From: JAAFHB01 sp963675995
GTDB lineage: Bacteria > Bacteroidota > Bacteroidia > Bacteroidales > Prolixibacteraceae
DNA length: 64,000 nucleotides
Assembly (NCBI GenBank): GCA_963675995.2
Contig: CAXXIY010000001.1
Coordinates: 2,728,001-2,792,000 of the forward strand
Direction: 5' to 3'
Shown: in pieces, positions 1-9,303 of the stretch
Layout of the letters: the number at the start of each line of letters is the position of its first letter
Position numbering within the stretch: the first letter of the stretch is position 1
Made by a program: the position numbers and the translations under genes
The notes under the pieces: model-generated
Database searches by the model: none
Told to the model about the DNA's origin: nothing
Seen by the model: only the letters and a program-made list of their open reading frames with translations

Positions 1-268
1 TTCCAACTTTTAATAAAATTTTTTCGAGGGAGAAAACGACCGACATCCCCATCACAAACTCAAACAATGGGAAGATCAGATCATAAAAGGTGAATCCGAT
101 CCATTCGGCATGATCCAGCTGAGGAAGTAGAAAATCCTGGATGCCTCCTCCAAATAGTTTAACAATGGCCAATGCCAGTCCGGTACCTCCGACCAGCCAG
201 AACATATCAAACCCACGTAATACATCAACAGACAAAATGCGCCTGTCGTCAGATTGAATTTTTTCCAT
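1..268 (-). CDS. DUF5009 / HGSNAT-like membrane acyltransferase, N-terminal part (runs off window)
   Basis: The minus frame is open from an ATG at 268 to the window edge (89 codons). It begins MEKIQSDDRR and carries DVLRGFDMFW near residue 16, then LDHAEWIGFTFYDLIFPLF at about 50-68. These are hallmarks of the heparan-alpha-glucosaminide N-acetyltransferase-like family (DUF5009, often called NagX-like): polytopic proteins in which a conserved His after the first helix takes part in acetyl transfer. Two hydrophobic segments are visible. It is the last visible gene of a minus-strand run and lies 106 bp after the DapA-like gene, so co-transcription is possible. A role in acylating amino sugars from imported glycans is an inference from the family. 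Only the N-terminus is seen, so the acceptor cannot be named. Confidence 0.8.
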   Translation of the reverse strand, partial: MEKIQSDDRRILSVDVLRGFDMFWLVGGTGLALAIVKLFGGGIQDFLLPQLDHAEWIGFTFYDLIFPLFEFVMGMSVVFSLEKILLKVG

Positions 269-374
269 GATTTTTTATTAATAACGGTTTTGAATAGTAT
301 TGTGGAAAAGGGTATAAATATCATAAAGAGAACATTAATGGCCACAGCAATATGAAATACACGTTGTGCAGATA

Positions 375-1460
375 TCACCCTTTTACAGGTTCAATACCTA
401 GACGATCACACCATCCCTGGAATACTTTATAGGTATCATCTAGCGCATTTCTCTGTTTTTCCGTCAATGGTTTCTTTGATTTTCTGGTAATTACCTCAAT
501 TGGCAATCCACGTTTCTGTAAAAAGTATTTTGAACTCAACGGGTAATTTCTGGCAATGACAGCTTCGGTTTTGGTTAACTGTTCCTGAATATATCTCACA
601 TCATTCTGTTTGTCAGGATTGGTCGCATTGTTACACATCCATACCAGAATTTCGGGATAGAAGTTTCCGGAGATGGCCGACATCCCTTTGGCCCCCGCCT
701 GAAGGGATCTCGTGGTATTTGCTGTGCAGGCATCGTAAAATTCGAGTTTGCTGTTTTTGGCGAGATCAATTTTAGCTTTCACCTTATCAAAGGCGATTGT
801 CGTATCTTTATGGTAAACCACCCGGTTTGTCGCTAGTAAATATTGTAAAACATAGGGAGTTAAAATTCTTTTGTAAGGCAATGGACATTCGTAGGTTCCC
901 AAAGGTATATTGTCGGTTAGCGCTAAGAATTTATCACAGTTACTAATCAATTCATCATCACTCTCGTTTCTTTTAACAAAATGGCTTGTAATCATAATGA
1001 CTGCGTCTATACCAGTCTGATAAATTCTTTTTGCAAATTCCGCTTTATCTTCAATCGATTCTCCAAACGAACCAGTGGCCACTACCGGCATTGCGCCATT
1101 AACGCGCCTGACTACATGACTTGTTACAGCTAACCGCTCTTGTTCACTCAATAGATACATTTCGCTGCTTTGACAGTTGGCAAAATATCCTTTTACCCCT
1201 GCCGCCATATAGAAATCGGTAAGCCTTGAAAGCCCGTCAAAATCAATCTGCTTGTTTTGTTTGTAAGGGGTAATCATCACAGGAACAAATTTTTTGTTGC
1301 TGTGAAAGGGAGTGTCGGCGTTTGTGCAATTCAATAGGTTGGTGTGATTATCAATCCCTGAATATACTTTTTCGATCATCCCGGCTGAAAAGGCAATACC
1401 TAAAGTTCCAGCGGCAATTTTTTCCAAAAAAATGCGTCGTGAAGATTTAATCTCTTTCAT
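375..1460 (-). CDS. DapA/NanA-family class I aldolase with Tat-like leader
   Basis: A 361-residue member of the dihydrodipicolinate synthase / N-acetylneuraminate lyase TIM-barrel family. The barrel starts at about residue 57 (FVPVMITPY). The Schiff-base lysine is in VVYHKDTT (K218) and the active-site tyrosine is probably Y190 in GTYECP. The first 30 residues contain SSRRIFLEK followed by a hydrophobic stretch, close to the twin-arginine export pattern; this is unusual because the family is normally cytoplasmic. It lies between the URO-D-like gene (407 bp upstream) and the DUF5009 gene. The substrate is likely a 2-oxo acid or sugar acid; neither diaminopimelate synthesis nor sialic acid cleavage can be assigned from sequence alone. 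Confidence 0.8.
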   Translation of the reverse strand: MKEIKSSRRIFLEKIAAGTLGIAFSAGMIEKVYSGIDNHTNLLNCTNADTPFHSNKKFVPVMITPYKQNKQIDFDGLSRLTDFYMAAGVKGYFANCQSSEMYLLSEQERLAVTSHVVRRVNGAMPVVATGSFGESIEDKAEFAKRIYQTGIDAVIMITSHFVKRNESDDELISNCDKFLALTDNIPLGTYECPLPYKRILTPYVLQYLLATNRVVYHKDTTIAFDKVKAKIDLAKNSKLEFYDACTANTTRSLQAGAKGMSAISGNFYPEILVWMCNNATNPDKQNDVRYIQEQLTKTEAVIARNYPLSSKYFLQKRGLPIEVITRKSKKPLTEKQRNALDDTYKVFQGWCDRLGIEPVKG

Positions 1461-1867
1461 AAGCTTTACAATTTTTAGCTTAAGGTTTCCTAAAAGCAGT
1501 CTTATTTGGCTAACAGTTTTAAAGATTTACCCTGAAAATGTTGTTTAGTATGGGATAAAACTAACGGATATTTATTTAAAAAATAAAACAAATTCGGCTT
1601 TATTATGATGGAATTTTGACATTGTGGTCATAAGTTGGGATCTTATAACAATCACTACGGGTATTAAACCTTGCCTTGTTTTTGAAGACTATCGGGTCCA
1701 TTGCTGGCATATAAGGTACTGAAGATATTATATATCAGACTTTTTGTCGGTAGTCGTCTGCCGTCGGAGCATAAAATCCGACGTTTATTCTAAGTAATAA
1801 ACATTGTATGAGACCTTGGATGCCTTTGTCTGTTATCCTTTATTTCCGGAAGAAGGATATTTATAGG
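1461..1867. other. 407-bp intergenic region
   Basis: No credible open frame in either direction. It is AT-rich near the DapA-like start. The one clear structure is the inverted repeat at 1762-1783, annotated separately. The leader and promoter of the DapA-like gene probably lie at 1461-1650, but I see no convincing -7/-33 pair. Confidence 0.5.
1762..1783 (-). terminator. Hairpin downstream of URO-D-like gene
   Basis: A perfect 7-bp inverted repeat (CGTCGGA / TCCGACG) with an 8-nt loop, 85 bp past the URO-D stop on the minus strand. It lacks a strong U-tract on that strand, so it is a candidate terminator or mRNA-end stabiliser only. Confidence 0.35.
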
Positions 1868-3310
1868 TTAAAACGACAGCAGACATTGCCAGATAAACAT
1901 GTTTCCAAACGAATCGACATCTTCCCACACTTGCCTCACAAGTGATTCGTTGCCATTGATGGCGGGAATCTCTTTCCGTTTCTCTTCCCATGGGATGCAC
2001 AATCCGGGTTTTACCTTCGATTTCATGTGACCTGCCATGCCATAATCAGGGCCAAACAGAGTCCCTGAGGCAGGAATATTTTGTGCATCCAGACCCAGTT
2101 TAGGAAGGGGATTCGCAGAATAAACGCCATATTCACGTGTGAAATCGGTCATTACCTGCATATTTTTGATTGTTGCGTCGTTCTGAATAATTGCGCTGGC
2201 ATCCATAATGTAGCCACCATCGCGAGCCACTTCATCGATCACTTTTTTGCAACGGTCACGAATTTCGTCGGGTGTACCATATGAAAGCAGGGTATTTGGA
2301 ATTCCTCCGCTCAAACAAAATTTGTGCCCGATAATTCGGTTTGTCTTAAAAATATCACCACTATCGACGTGATAAACTATGCTTTTGTCGGGCAACTCGT
2401 TAAAGCTTTCGAGGTGATGGTCCCAGCTCCCTTCAGCATAAAACAGGGTCTGGTGACCGTTTTTCCAAAGTTCTTCTATGATTGGTCTCACAGTTGGCCA
2501 GTAGTGCGATTCAAATTCCCCTTTAGATACAAATGGAATACAACCGCGGTGCATCCAGTAACCGATGGGAACCTGCTTTTTCGGATCCGCCGAAGAAAAT
2601 GCAACATTGTAAAGATGCGGCATCAGGGCTTCACATGCTTTCATCACCTTATTGGGTTGGGTCATCATGTCCATTGTCAACCCCAGATAACCGCGCAGTT
2701 TGTCGCCAAGAATGTCGAACGGTGCCTTGAAAATGCCTGCAATGGCTGATACCGTTCCGCTTTCATTTCTCAATTTTTCAACATGAGGGCCGTAGGCGTT
2801 AAAATAATTAAGCATTGCCATTCCCCCTTTTACAAGCGCCAGATTGTTCCTGTAACTTGTAGGACTCCCCATCGGGCTAATGTCGGCTGAAACACGGGGC
2901 AGCCATTTATTGTAAAGGAAAGCCGTTGGATCGTCAATCAGCTCGTCATATTCGTTTGCCTTCATAAACGATTTATCCTCTTCCGGCTCGCGATATTGAA
3001 ATCCATTACCTGCAGGGACATCAATTCCCGGAACTCCGTAGTAGGTGATGCCAATAGCCTGAGTGAGACCGGTCCAAACATATACCATATTTGAAACAAC
3101 AGCGTCCCAGTCGTACCCGGCAGCACATTTACGGGCAGCTTCAAATGCACGATTATAATCATGAACAACATCCTGACAGGTCATCCCGGCATATTTGGCG
3201 GTGAATTCGGCAACAAAAGGGCGCATCGGAATCCTGTCGGGTTTCTCGTTTCGCATGGCTGTCAGATAACGGGAAAGCCGTTGATGGTAGAGTTCTTCGG
3301 TGGTTGTCAT
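1868..3310 (-). CDS. Uroporphyrinogen decarboxylase (URO-D)-like protein
   Basis: 480 residues, longer than true HemE (about 350). It has the URO-D superfamily opening (NEKPDRIPMRPF, residues 22-33) and a typical C-terminal barrel segment around residue 330 (GHKFCLSGGIPNTLLSYGTP). In the related corrinoid methyltransferases (MtaA/MtbA, CmuA) this region supplies His/Cys zinc ligands; here H and C are present near 328-331. HemE activity is unlikely: length, divergent N-terminus and isolation from heme genes argue for the catabolic or methyltransferase-like branch common near glycan and sugar genes in Bacteroidota. The upstream neighbour is a decayed GH97 gene. The substrate is unknown. Confidence 0.75.
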   Translation of the reverse strand: MTTTEELYHQRLSRYLTAMRNEKPDRIPMRPFVAEFTAKYAGMTCQDVVHDYNRAFEAARKCAAGYDWDAVVSNMVYVWTGLTQAIGITYYGVPGIDVPAGNGFQYREPEEDKSFMKANEYDELIDDPTAFLYNKWLPRVSADISPMGSPTSYRNNLALVKGGMAMLNYFNAYGPHVEKLRNESGTVSAIAGIFKAPFDILGDKLRGYLGLTMDMMTQPNKVMKACEALMPHLYNVAFSSADPKKQVPIGYWMHRGCIPFVSKGEFESHYWPTVRPIIEELWKNGHQTLFYAEGSWDHHLESFNELPDKSIVYHVDSGDIFKTNRIIGHKFCLSGGIPNTLLSYGTPDEIRDRCKKVIDEVARDGGYIMDASAIIQNDATIKNMQVMTDFTREYGVYSANPLPKLGLDAQNIPASGTLFGPDYGMAGHMKSKVKPGLCIPWEEKRKEIPAINGNESLVRQVWEDVDSFGNMFIWQCLLSF

Positions 3311-3491
3311 AGGGCTAAAGTTTAGCAGCGTATTATATTTTATAATGATTCTCCGGATTCTTAAAGGAGTTGCATTCAGATACGCCGGATTGCGTTCTTC
3401 AACAGCCCCGATTCAGAATCTTATTATACAAAGATCTGAATTATGTGTGGTTAAATTGCAAGATATTGGAAAAAGAGTTGCAGATTCTTCG

Positions 3492-4279
3492 TTAATCCTT
3501 CAACTTTAATTCGAATCCACCCGTTGGTTTTATTTTCAGGTTGACCTTTCCTCCTATCCTCATCTGAATAACAGATTTTGAGAATGAACGATTCGTTTCC
3601 CCATCGGTAATTAAAACTGCGGTGTGATATTTTGTGATAGAAGGCAATATGAAGCTGGGCTCCTATTCGGTTCTTTCACCGTTTATTCCTGGTTGAAGGT
3701 GACATTTTCGAACCCTTTAACTGCTTTTATTGTCACTAAATTGGGATAGGTGCGCTGCAAGCTACTTGGATAAGTAGCGCCGTGAAAGTTGACTATTAGT
3801 TTGTATTTCAAGGCATCACGCATAATATCATTATAATATCTGAAAATCAATTAGCCGTCGCCACCAATGAAATCGACCTTTTTTCCCTTGTCGCTGATCC
3901 TTTTAAATTCAGCTTCGCGGTTCATATTAAACAAAAGCAGGTCCATGGGATGGTAAGTTAGCGTATTCCAGCTGTCTGCCGAATTGTACCCAAGCAGTAG
4001 TCCTACCCCTTTGGTAGCTGTGTAAGCGGCTAATTACCTGATTTTTTCATAGCCTATCTTTATATCCCAATCGGCATCTTCCAGCATTATTCCAAGATTT
4101 GATTCTTCCCACACCTTCGTGCCATTAAAACTTATGGTGTAGACCGCCCTTTCTCAAGGGGTAAGATTAAGTTCCAATACGATATTCCCATATGGGCTGC
4201 TAATCTTAATTCCAGATTCCGTTGAGTAGAGAAAATGGGTACTAAAGATCAGGATTAAGAATAAAATGTTGGATCTCAT
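3492..4279 (-). pseudogene. Decayed GH97 (SusB-like alpha-glycosidase) gene
   Basis: From an ATG at 4279, minus-strand translation gives a signal peptide (MRSNILFLILIFSTHFLYS) and a GH97-like N-terminal sandwich (ISSPYGNIVLELNLTP, stop, then NGTKVWEESNLGI). After further in-frame stops follow KVDFIGGDG, YKLIVNFHGATYPSSLQRTYPN and VTIKAVKGFENVTFNQ; the HGAT...RTYPN segment is characteristic of GH97. After another stop and a frameshift, a last piece, SVIQMRIGGKVNLKIKPTGG followed by FELKLKD, ends at a TAA (3492-3494) and matches a GH97-like C-terminal beta-sandwich. Intact GH97 proteins are about 650-700 residues; roughly 260 remain, so the centre with the catalytic residues is deleted. Several independent stops plus deletions make sequencing error an unlikely sole cause. 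Confidence 0.8.
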
Positions 4280-4477
4280 AATATCTTGTCTTATGAAACA
4301 AACGAATTTTTACAAAGACAAAGAGATACCTGAGTTATAGCGGATAAAATGCAACCATTCGTCAAAAATGAAATCGGCTTTTAGATTGGCCTATGGTTAA
4401 CAATCCATAAGATTTTGACAATTATTATTGCAAATAGTAAATATGAATAATCGTATTTTCGTTAATCTAATTATTCG

Positions 4478-4924
4478 TTGATTATGAGAATTAAACTAAC
4501 AATCTGTCTGATCCTCTTCAGCTGGATGGCTCAGGCACAACTGAAACCGTTCTATTCCACTGAAAACGATAAATATGGTTATTGCGATGGCAGTGGTAAA
4601 GTTATCGTTTCCCCAAAATATGATTTAGCCTGGAGTTTTAACGAAGGTATGTCACCTATGAAAGCAGGTGGAAAGTATGGTTATGTAAACGATCAGGGCG
4701 TTGAAGTGATTTCACCCCAATTTGATGGGGCATGGATGTTTTCAGATGGTTTGTCGGTGGTGAAAGTAGGTGACAAATTTGGTTTTATTGATAAAAAAGG
4801 GAAACTTGTTGTAGCTGCAATTTACGACAGGGCGGACAATTTTCACGGCGACAGGGCAAATGTTTGTTTGAACAGGAAGTGGAGTGTAATGATTTACAAG
4901 GTAAAAAAATTGAAACAGCTATGA
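4478..4924 (+). CDS. Secreted WG-repeat protein
   Basis: 148 residues: signal peptide (MIMRIKLTICLILFSWMAQA) then about four WG (KWG-type) beta repeats, seen as KYGYCDGSGKVIVSPKYD, KYGYVNDQGVEVISPQFD, KFGFIDKKGKLVVAAIYD and a final partial NRKW. WG repeats form small beta-propeller-like folds of unknown binding function in Bacteroidota. The stop overlaps the next gene's start (ATGATGA at 4921-4927), which suggests translational coupling to the GH92 enzyme. Just before the stop, the +1 frame reads NDLQGKKIETA, which looks more like a WG repeat tail than the actual C-terminus (SVMIYKVKKLKQL), so a one-base deletion near 4889 may have altered the end. Confidence 0.75.
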   Translation: MIMRIKLTICLILFSWMAQAQLKPFYSTENDKYGYCDGSGKVIVSPKYDLAWSFNEGMSPMKAGGKYGYVNDQGVEVISPQFDGAWMFSDGLSVVKVGDKFGFIDKKGKLVVAAIYDRADNFHGDRANVCLNRKWSVMIYKVKKLKQL

Positions 4925-7146
4925 TGAAGATTGCTTTTTTTGCCCTTTTGTTACTCATCGTCGGAGGATGTAAGGAGAATAGCGAAAACCTGATCCGATA
5001 TGTGAATCCGTTTATTGGAACTTCGGGTGGAGCGCACACCTATCCTGGAGTGGCTGTTCCATTTGGAATGGTACAATTAAGTCCTGACGGCGGGAATGAG
5101 ACGAAGGAAGAATTTTACAGCTGCCGAAATGGTCATCAGTATGATTACCAGATGACAGCGATTCAGGGGTTTGGGCATCTTCATCTAAGCGGTACTGCAA
5201 ATGATCCTGCAGGCGATTTGTCTGTATTGCCAATGGTTAATATATCGCCATCTGCGGCATTTATCAAAAGCAAAATCTCGCATCAGGAGGAGCAAGCATC
5301 TCCGGGATATTATTCTGTTAACCTTATCAGCTTTGGGATCAAAGCCGAGCTGACCTCCACATTGCGTTGCGGGTTACATCGCTATACCTTTCCTCAAAGC
5401 GAGTCTGCTACGATCCGGTTCGATCTGGCTTATCACAATGGAGGGCGTCCTGTGGAGTGTGAATTCAGAAGGATCGATGACAGTACGTTTACTGGAAGTC
5501 GGTTTTCGACAGGTTATGCAGATGATAAAAGGGTCTTTTTCGCTGTTCGTACAAGTAAGCCGGTTCGTGATGTAGCCCTTTTTGCAGACTCCTCCCGGGT
5601 AAAATCCAAAGATTTGGTTCATGCTGTTGGAGTAAAGGCTACACTTTTATTCTCAACTTCAGAGGGTGAACAAGTACTGTTGAAAGTGGCGTTAAGTTTT
5701 GCCGATACAGATGGCGCGTTGGAGGGGTTGAAAGAGATCCCGGATTGGGATTTCGAGGCTGTGAGGAACTTAGCAGTTAAAGCTTGGGAAAAAGAGTTGC
5801 AAAAAATCCAGGTTTCATCTGATGATAAGGTTTTTAAAGAAATCTTTTATACTTCGATTTATCATAGTTATCTCTCTTCCCAGCGCTTTGATGATGCTTT
5901 TGGGAATTACCGGGGCGCTGATGGCAAAATACATCATTACGAAAATACCTATTCTGTTTTTGGACTTTGGGACACCTACCGGGCACTCCATCCATTGTAT
6001 ACGATTACTCAGAAAGAAAAGGTACCACAAATCATCAATTCGTTTCTTGCCTTTTACGAGCAGTATGGGTTATTGCCCGTTTGGGAAATGGATTTCTGCG
6101 AAACCCATTGTATGACCGGATACCATGCAGTACCTGTAATCGCGGATGCAATCCTGAAAGGGGTTAAGGGATTCGATTATGTGAAGGCGTATGAAGCGAT
6201 GAAGGCGAGTGCATTTCAGGATATCAGGACAACAAAGGAGTATCGCGATTTTCAATTTGTTCCTCATGATGCCTCTTCTGCAAGTGTCACCAAAACGACC
6301 GAATATGCATATGATGACTGGTGTATAGCGATGGTTGCTAAGAAATTAGGAAAGAGTGAAGATTTTGATTTATTTCAAAAGCGTGCCGGTTACTGGAAAA
6401 ATCTCTTCGATACGTCCGTCAACTTTATCCGGCCTAAATATGCAGATGGTAGTTGGGTTCCTGACTTCGATCCGTTTAGCGATCACACCAATGGGAAGGA
6501 GGCCTATACCGAAGGAAACTCCTGGCATTATACCTTTTTGGTACCACAGGATGTTTGTGGTTTGATAAACAAATTTGGCACTGCTGGTCGATTTATTCAG
6601 AAATTAGATTCGTTTTTTATGACGCCTTATCCATCAGGTAATTATCTTGCCGGGATGGGCGGATTAATCGGGCAGTATGCACATGGTAATCAACCAAGTC
6701 ATCATATTCCCTATCTCTATCATTTCGTTGGAATGCCCTGGAGGGGAGCTGAAATTGTTAAAAAGGTGATGAATTCCTACTATTCGAATCGTCCTGATGG
6801 AATCACCGGGAATGACGATACCGGCGGTATGAGTTCTTGGTATGTCTGGAATGCGATAGGGCTCTATCCGTTTAATCCCGCCAATGGCGAATACCTCATT
6901 GGTAGTCCGATGTCGGATCAGACGGTTATAACCCTAAACGGCGGAAACCGATTTACTTTAAAGGCAGAACACCTAACCCGGCAAAATATTTATGTGCAGG
7001 GGGCCTTGCTTAACGGGAAACCTTATTCCAAATCATATATTAAACATGCAGATCTGATCAAAGGGGGTGAACTTATACTCCAAATGGGCAGTAAACCATC
7101 TGATCAGTGGGGCAAGAATGAAGAAGATCTACCAGGAAAAGAATAA
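4921..7146 (+). CDS. GH92 alpha-mannosidase, lipoprotein
   Basis: Glycoside hydrolase family 92 exo-alpha-mannosidase of about 741 residues. The start at 4921 is chosen because it gives a lipobox (LLLLIVGGC) and overlaps the upstream stop. Motifs in order: NPFIGTSGGAHTYPGVAVPFG near residue 30, GFGHLHLSGT, VFGLWDTYRALHP, YTEGNSWHY (family catalytic acid Glu), YAHGNQPSHH and GNDDTGGMSSWY (catalytic base region and calcium-dependent site). GH92 enzymes are calcium-dependent inverting mannosidases acting on N-glycan or yeast mannan side chains. Lipid anchoring implies the periplasm or cell surface. A second GH92 lies 6 kb downstream at 13391-15598; the two are clear paralogues. Confidence 0.93.
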   Translation: MMKIAFFALLLLIVGGCKENSENLIRYVNPFIGTSGGAHTYPGVAVPFGMVQLSPDGGNETKEEFYSCRNGHQYDYQMTAIQGFGHLHLSGTANDPAGDLSVLPMVNISPSAAFIKSKISHQEEQASPGYYSVNLISFGIKAELTSTLRCGLHRYTFPQSESATIRFDLAYHNGGRPVECEFRRIDDSTFTGSRFSTGYADDKRVFFAVRTSKPVRDVALFADSSRVKSKDLVHAVGVKATLLFSTSEGEQVLLKVALSFADTDGALEGLKEIPDWDFEAVRNLAVKAWEKELQKIQVSSDDKVFKEIFYTSIYHSYLSSQRFDDAFGNYRGADGKIHHYENTYSVFGLWDTYRALHPLYTITQKEKVPQIINSFLAFYEQYGLLPVWEMDFCETHCMTGYHAVPVIADAILKGVKGFDYVKAYEAMKASAFQDIRTTKEYRDFQFVPHDASSASVTKTTEYAYDDWCIAMVAKKLGKSEDFDLFQKRAGYWKNLFDTSVNFIRPKYADGSWVPDFDPFSDHTNGKEAYTEGNSWHYTFLVPQDVCGLINKFGTAGRFIQKLDSFFMTPYPSGNYLAGMGGLIGQYAHGNQPSHHIPYLYHFVGMPWRGAEIVKKVMNSYYSNRPDGITGNDDTGGMSSWYVWNAIGLYPFNPANGEYLIGSPMSDQTVITLNGGNRFTLKAEHLTRQNIYVQGALLNGKPYSKSYIKHADLIKGGELILQMGSKPSDQWGKNEEDLPGKE

Positions 7147-7191
7147 TTATCGTCTTCAATAATCAGAAATTCAACTTTATAGCAGCAGTAA

Positions 7192-7229
7192 TACCGTTAA
7201 TTGGGTAGGAATATACCGAATTAATGGTA
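7192..7229 (+). terminator. Imperfect hairpin after GH92 gene
   Basis: 11-bp arms (7192-7202 and 7219-7229, one mismatch) with a 16-nt loop, 45 bp after the GH92 stop. There is no U-tract. It may end the WG-GH92 transcript. Confidence 0.3.
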
Positions 7230-7397
7230 TGGCGCAGCTTTGGGGATTACCCTAGTTTTGTGATCATCAGGAGATCAAAGCTGTTTGAAAGAATAAGCAG
7301 CGTTTTTACAAGAGCAGAGATATGGATAGTATCCTGTTCTGGATTAATCTGATCGTTGCAATATGTTAAATTTCAATTTATAACGAATTTTTGATCA

Positions 7398-9203
7398 GTG
7401 AATATACCAATACCTGGGTCATTGTCAGATGAACAAACAGACCTTCTAATAAAACTTACCACTTCCCTCAGTAATGAGCAACTCACATGGGTTTCGGGTT
7501 ATCTTGCCGGATTTTCTGCCAGGAATCAGTCGCCGGCTCAAACCCTGCAATCAACAACTCCAACCACCATTGCGAAAACAACATTAACCATTTTGTACGG
7601 TTCACGAACCGGAAACGGGGAAGGGTTAGCTAAGAAAGCGCAGCTATTGGCTGAAGAACAGGGGATTAAGGCTGTATTGAAGAATATGGCAGATTATCGT
7701 CCACGTGACCTGCAGTCTGAACAAAATCTGTTGGTTATCGTCTCGACACATGGCGAAGGCGTTCCCCCATTTTCTGCTGCAGAACTGCACGGATTTATTT
7801 TTGGGAAAAGGGCGCCTAAACTTGATTCTGTAAGATTTGCAGTGCTTGCCCTGGGTGATTCGAGCTATTTCCAGTTTTGTAAAACGGGTAAGGATTTTGA
7901 TGAACAATTGGAGCAACTGGGCGCGACACGAACAGCTCCCTTAATTGCCTGTGATGTTGATTTTGAACAGCCGGCTGAAGAGTGGCTGAATAAGACGCTG
8001 ACCTGTTTTAAGGGCGACGATTTCGATAATTCATTGACTGCTCCCCAAACTCAGACATTATATTCTGCCGGTATCAACAGTGGTTCAGTTCAGTTTACAA
8101 AAAAGAATCCTTTTAAAGCATCTGTATATGAGAAGATTGCGCTTCATGGCAAGGGGTCAGAGCGACAAACCTTTCACATTGAACTTGCTACAGATGTGAG
8201 TGGATTGGAATACGAACCCGGTGATTCTGTAGGTGTAATTCCTGTTAATCCCCATGTTTTAATTGAAGAGGTACTGAAGTGTACTTCATTGAATGGCGAT
8301 GAAGAAGTCGAGATGAATGGTGTTAAAACCACGCTATATGAGTCGCTTCACCGAAATTTCGAACTTTCAAAAATAACTGCCGATGTGGTAAAACGTTACC
8401 TGGCATTTTCACCAAACAATAAGCTTCAGGAAATTGCAGAGAGGTCCGAAAAATTGAGAGATTACCTTTATGGACGTGATATCGTTGACCTGTTTCAGGA
8501 TTTTCCTGCCAAAGTGATGGCAGCCGATTTGACTCAACTTCTGAGACCTCTGCAACCACGATCTTACTCTATTTCCTCAAGTCCAAAGGCAAATCCCGGT
8601 GAATTGCACCTGACCGTCGGGGAGGTAAAATATGAATACAGCGGACGGAGAAAGCGGGGTGCCTGTTCCACCTTTCTCGCGAAGGTGGATGTTGAGAATG
8701 AACAAGTCCCCATTTTTATTGAATCAAATCCAAACTTCAGATTGCCCAAAGATGCTGCAACCCCAATTGTGATGATTGGCGCAGGGACAGGTATTGCCCC
8801 CTACCGGGCGTTTGTGCAGCACCGTGAGTTATCCGAAAACCGGGGGAAAAGCTGGCTGTTCTTTGGGAACAGAAACTTCGAAACTGAATTTCTCTACCAG
8901 ACAGAGTGGCAAAGGTTTTTAAAAACAGGGGCATTAACAAGAATGGATGTCGCTTTTTCACGCGACGGTGAAAAGAAGAAATATGTACAACACCAGCTGA
9001 TTGAGAATTCGGCTGAATTGTTCAAATGGCTCAAAGATGGGGCTCATGTTTACATCTGCGGTGATATGAATAAAATGGCTGGCGATGTACAGGCGGCCAT
9101 TGTGAAAATCATTGAAAAAGAGGGATCAATGAATACCAAAGGGGCATTGGAATATGTGAACAATTTGCAGAAAGAAAAACGATTACAATTGGATGTGTAT
9201 TGA
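7398..9203 (+). CDS. cysJ: Sulfite reductase flavoprotein subunit (CysJ-type)
   Basis: 601-residue NADPH-dependent diflavin reductase that passes electrons from NADPH through FAD and FMN to the siroheme subunit encoded next. The flavodoxin domain starts near residue 62 (ILYGSRTGNGEGLAKK), with STHGEGVPPF and LALGDSSYFQF binding FMN. The FAD domain has RSYSISSSP near 395, and the NADP domain has IGAGTGIAPYRAF near 460. The last residues DVY match the family's aromatic C-terminus. The start is a GTG at 7398, as no ATG is available near the N-terminus. The first 60 residues form a helical extension typical of CysJ. It is followed by cysI with a 100-bp gap. Confidence 0.92.
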   Translation: MNIPIPGSLSDEQTDLLIKLTTSLSNEQLTWVSGYLAGFSARNQSPAQTLQSTTPTTIAKTTLTILYGSRTGNGEGLAKKAQLLAEEQGIKAVLKNMADYRPRDLQSEQNLLVIVSTHGEGVPPFSAAELHGFIFGKRAPKLDSVRFAVLALGDSSYFQFCKTGKDFDEQLEQLGATRTAPLIACDVDFEQPAEEWLNKTLTCFKGDDFDNSLTAPQTQTLYSAGINSGSVQFTKKNPFKASVYEKIALHGKGSERQTFHIELATDVSGLEYEPGDSVGVIPVNPHVLIEEVLKCTSLNGDEEVEMNGVKTTLYESLHRNFELSKITADVVKRYLAFSPNNKLQEIAERSEKLRDYLYGRDIVDLFQDFPAKVMAADLTQLLRPLQPRSYSISSSPKANPGELHLTVGEVKYEYSGRRKRGACSTFLAKVDVENEQVPIFIESNPNFRLPKDAATPIVMIGAGTGIAPYRAFVQHRELSENRGKSWLFFGNRNFETEFLYQTEWQRFLKTGALTRMDVAFSRDGEKKKYVQHQLIENSAELFKWLKDGAHVYICGDMNKMAGDVQAAIVKIIEKEGSMNTKGALEYVNNLQKEKRLQLDVY

Positions 9204-9303
9204 GATTATGGGCTGGAGGCAATAGATTATTTCAATTCATTTATATTGATTATGAGTTGCTTATTTTAAATTACTTTGGCAATTATTGGAATATAAAAAA
9301 TCA

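Noticed and set aside
76..378. Minus-strand 100-residue open frame
   Set aside because: It overlaps the DUF5009 start in another frame, which has clear family motifs from an ATG at 268.
2324..2749. Plus-strand frame of 141 residues
   Set aside because: Antisense shadow of the URO-D-like gene; no family features.
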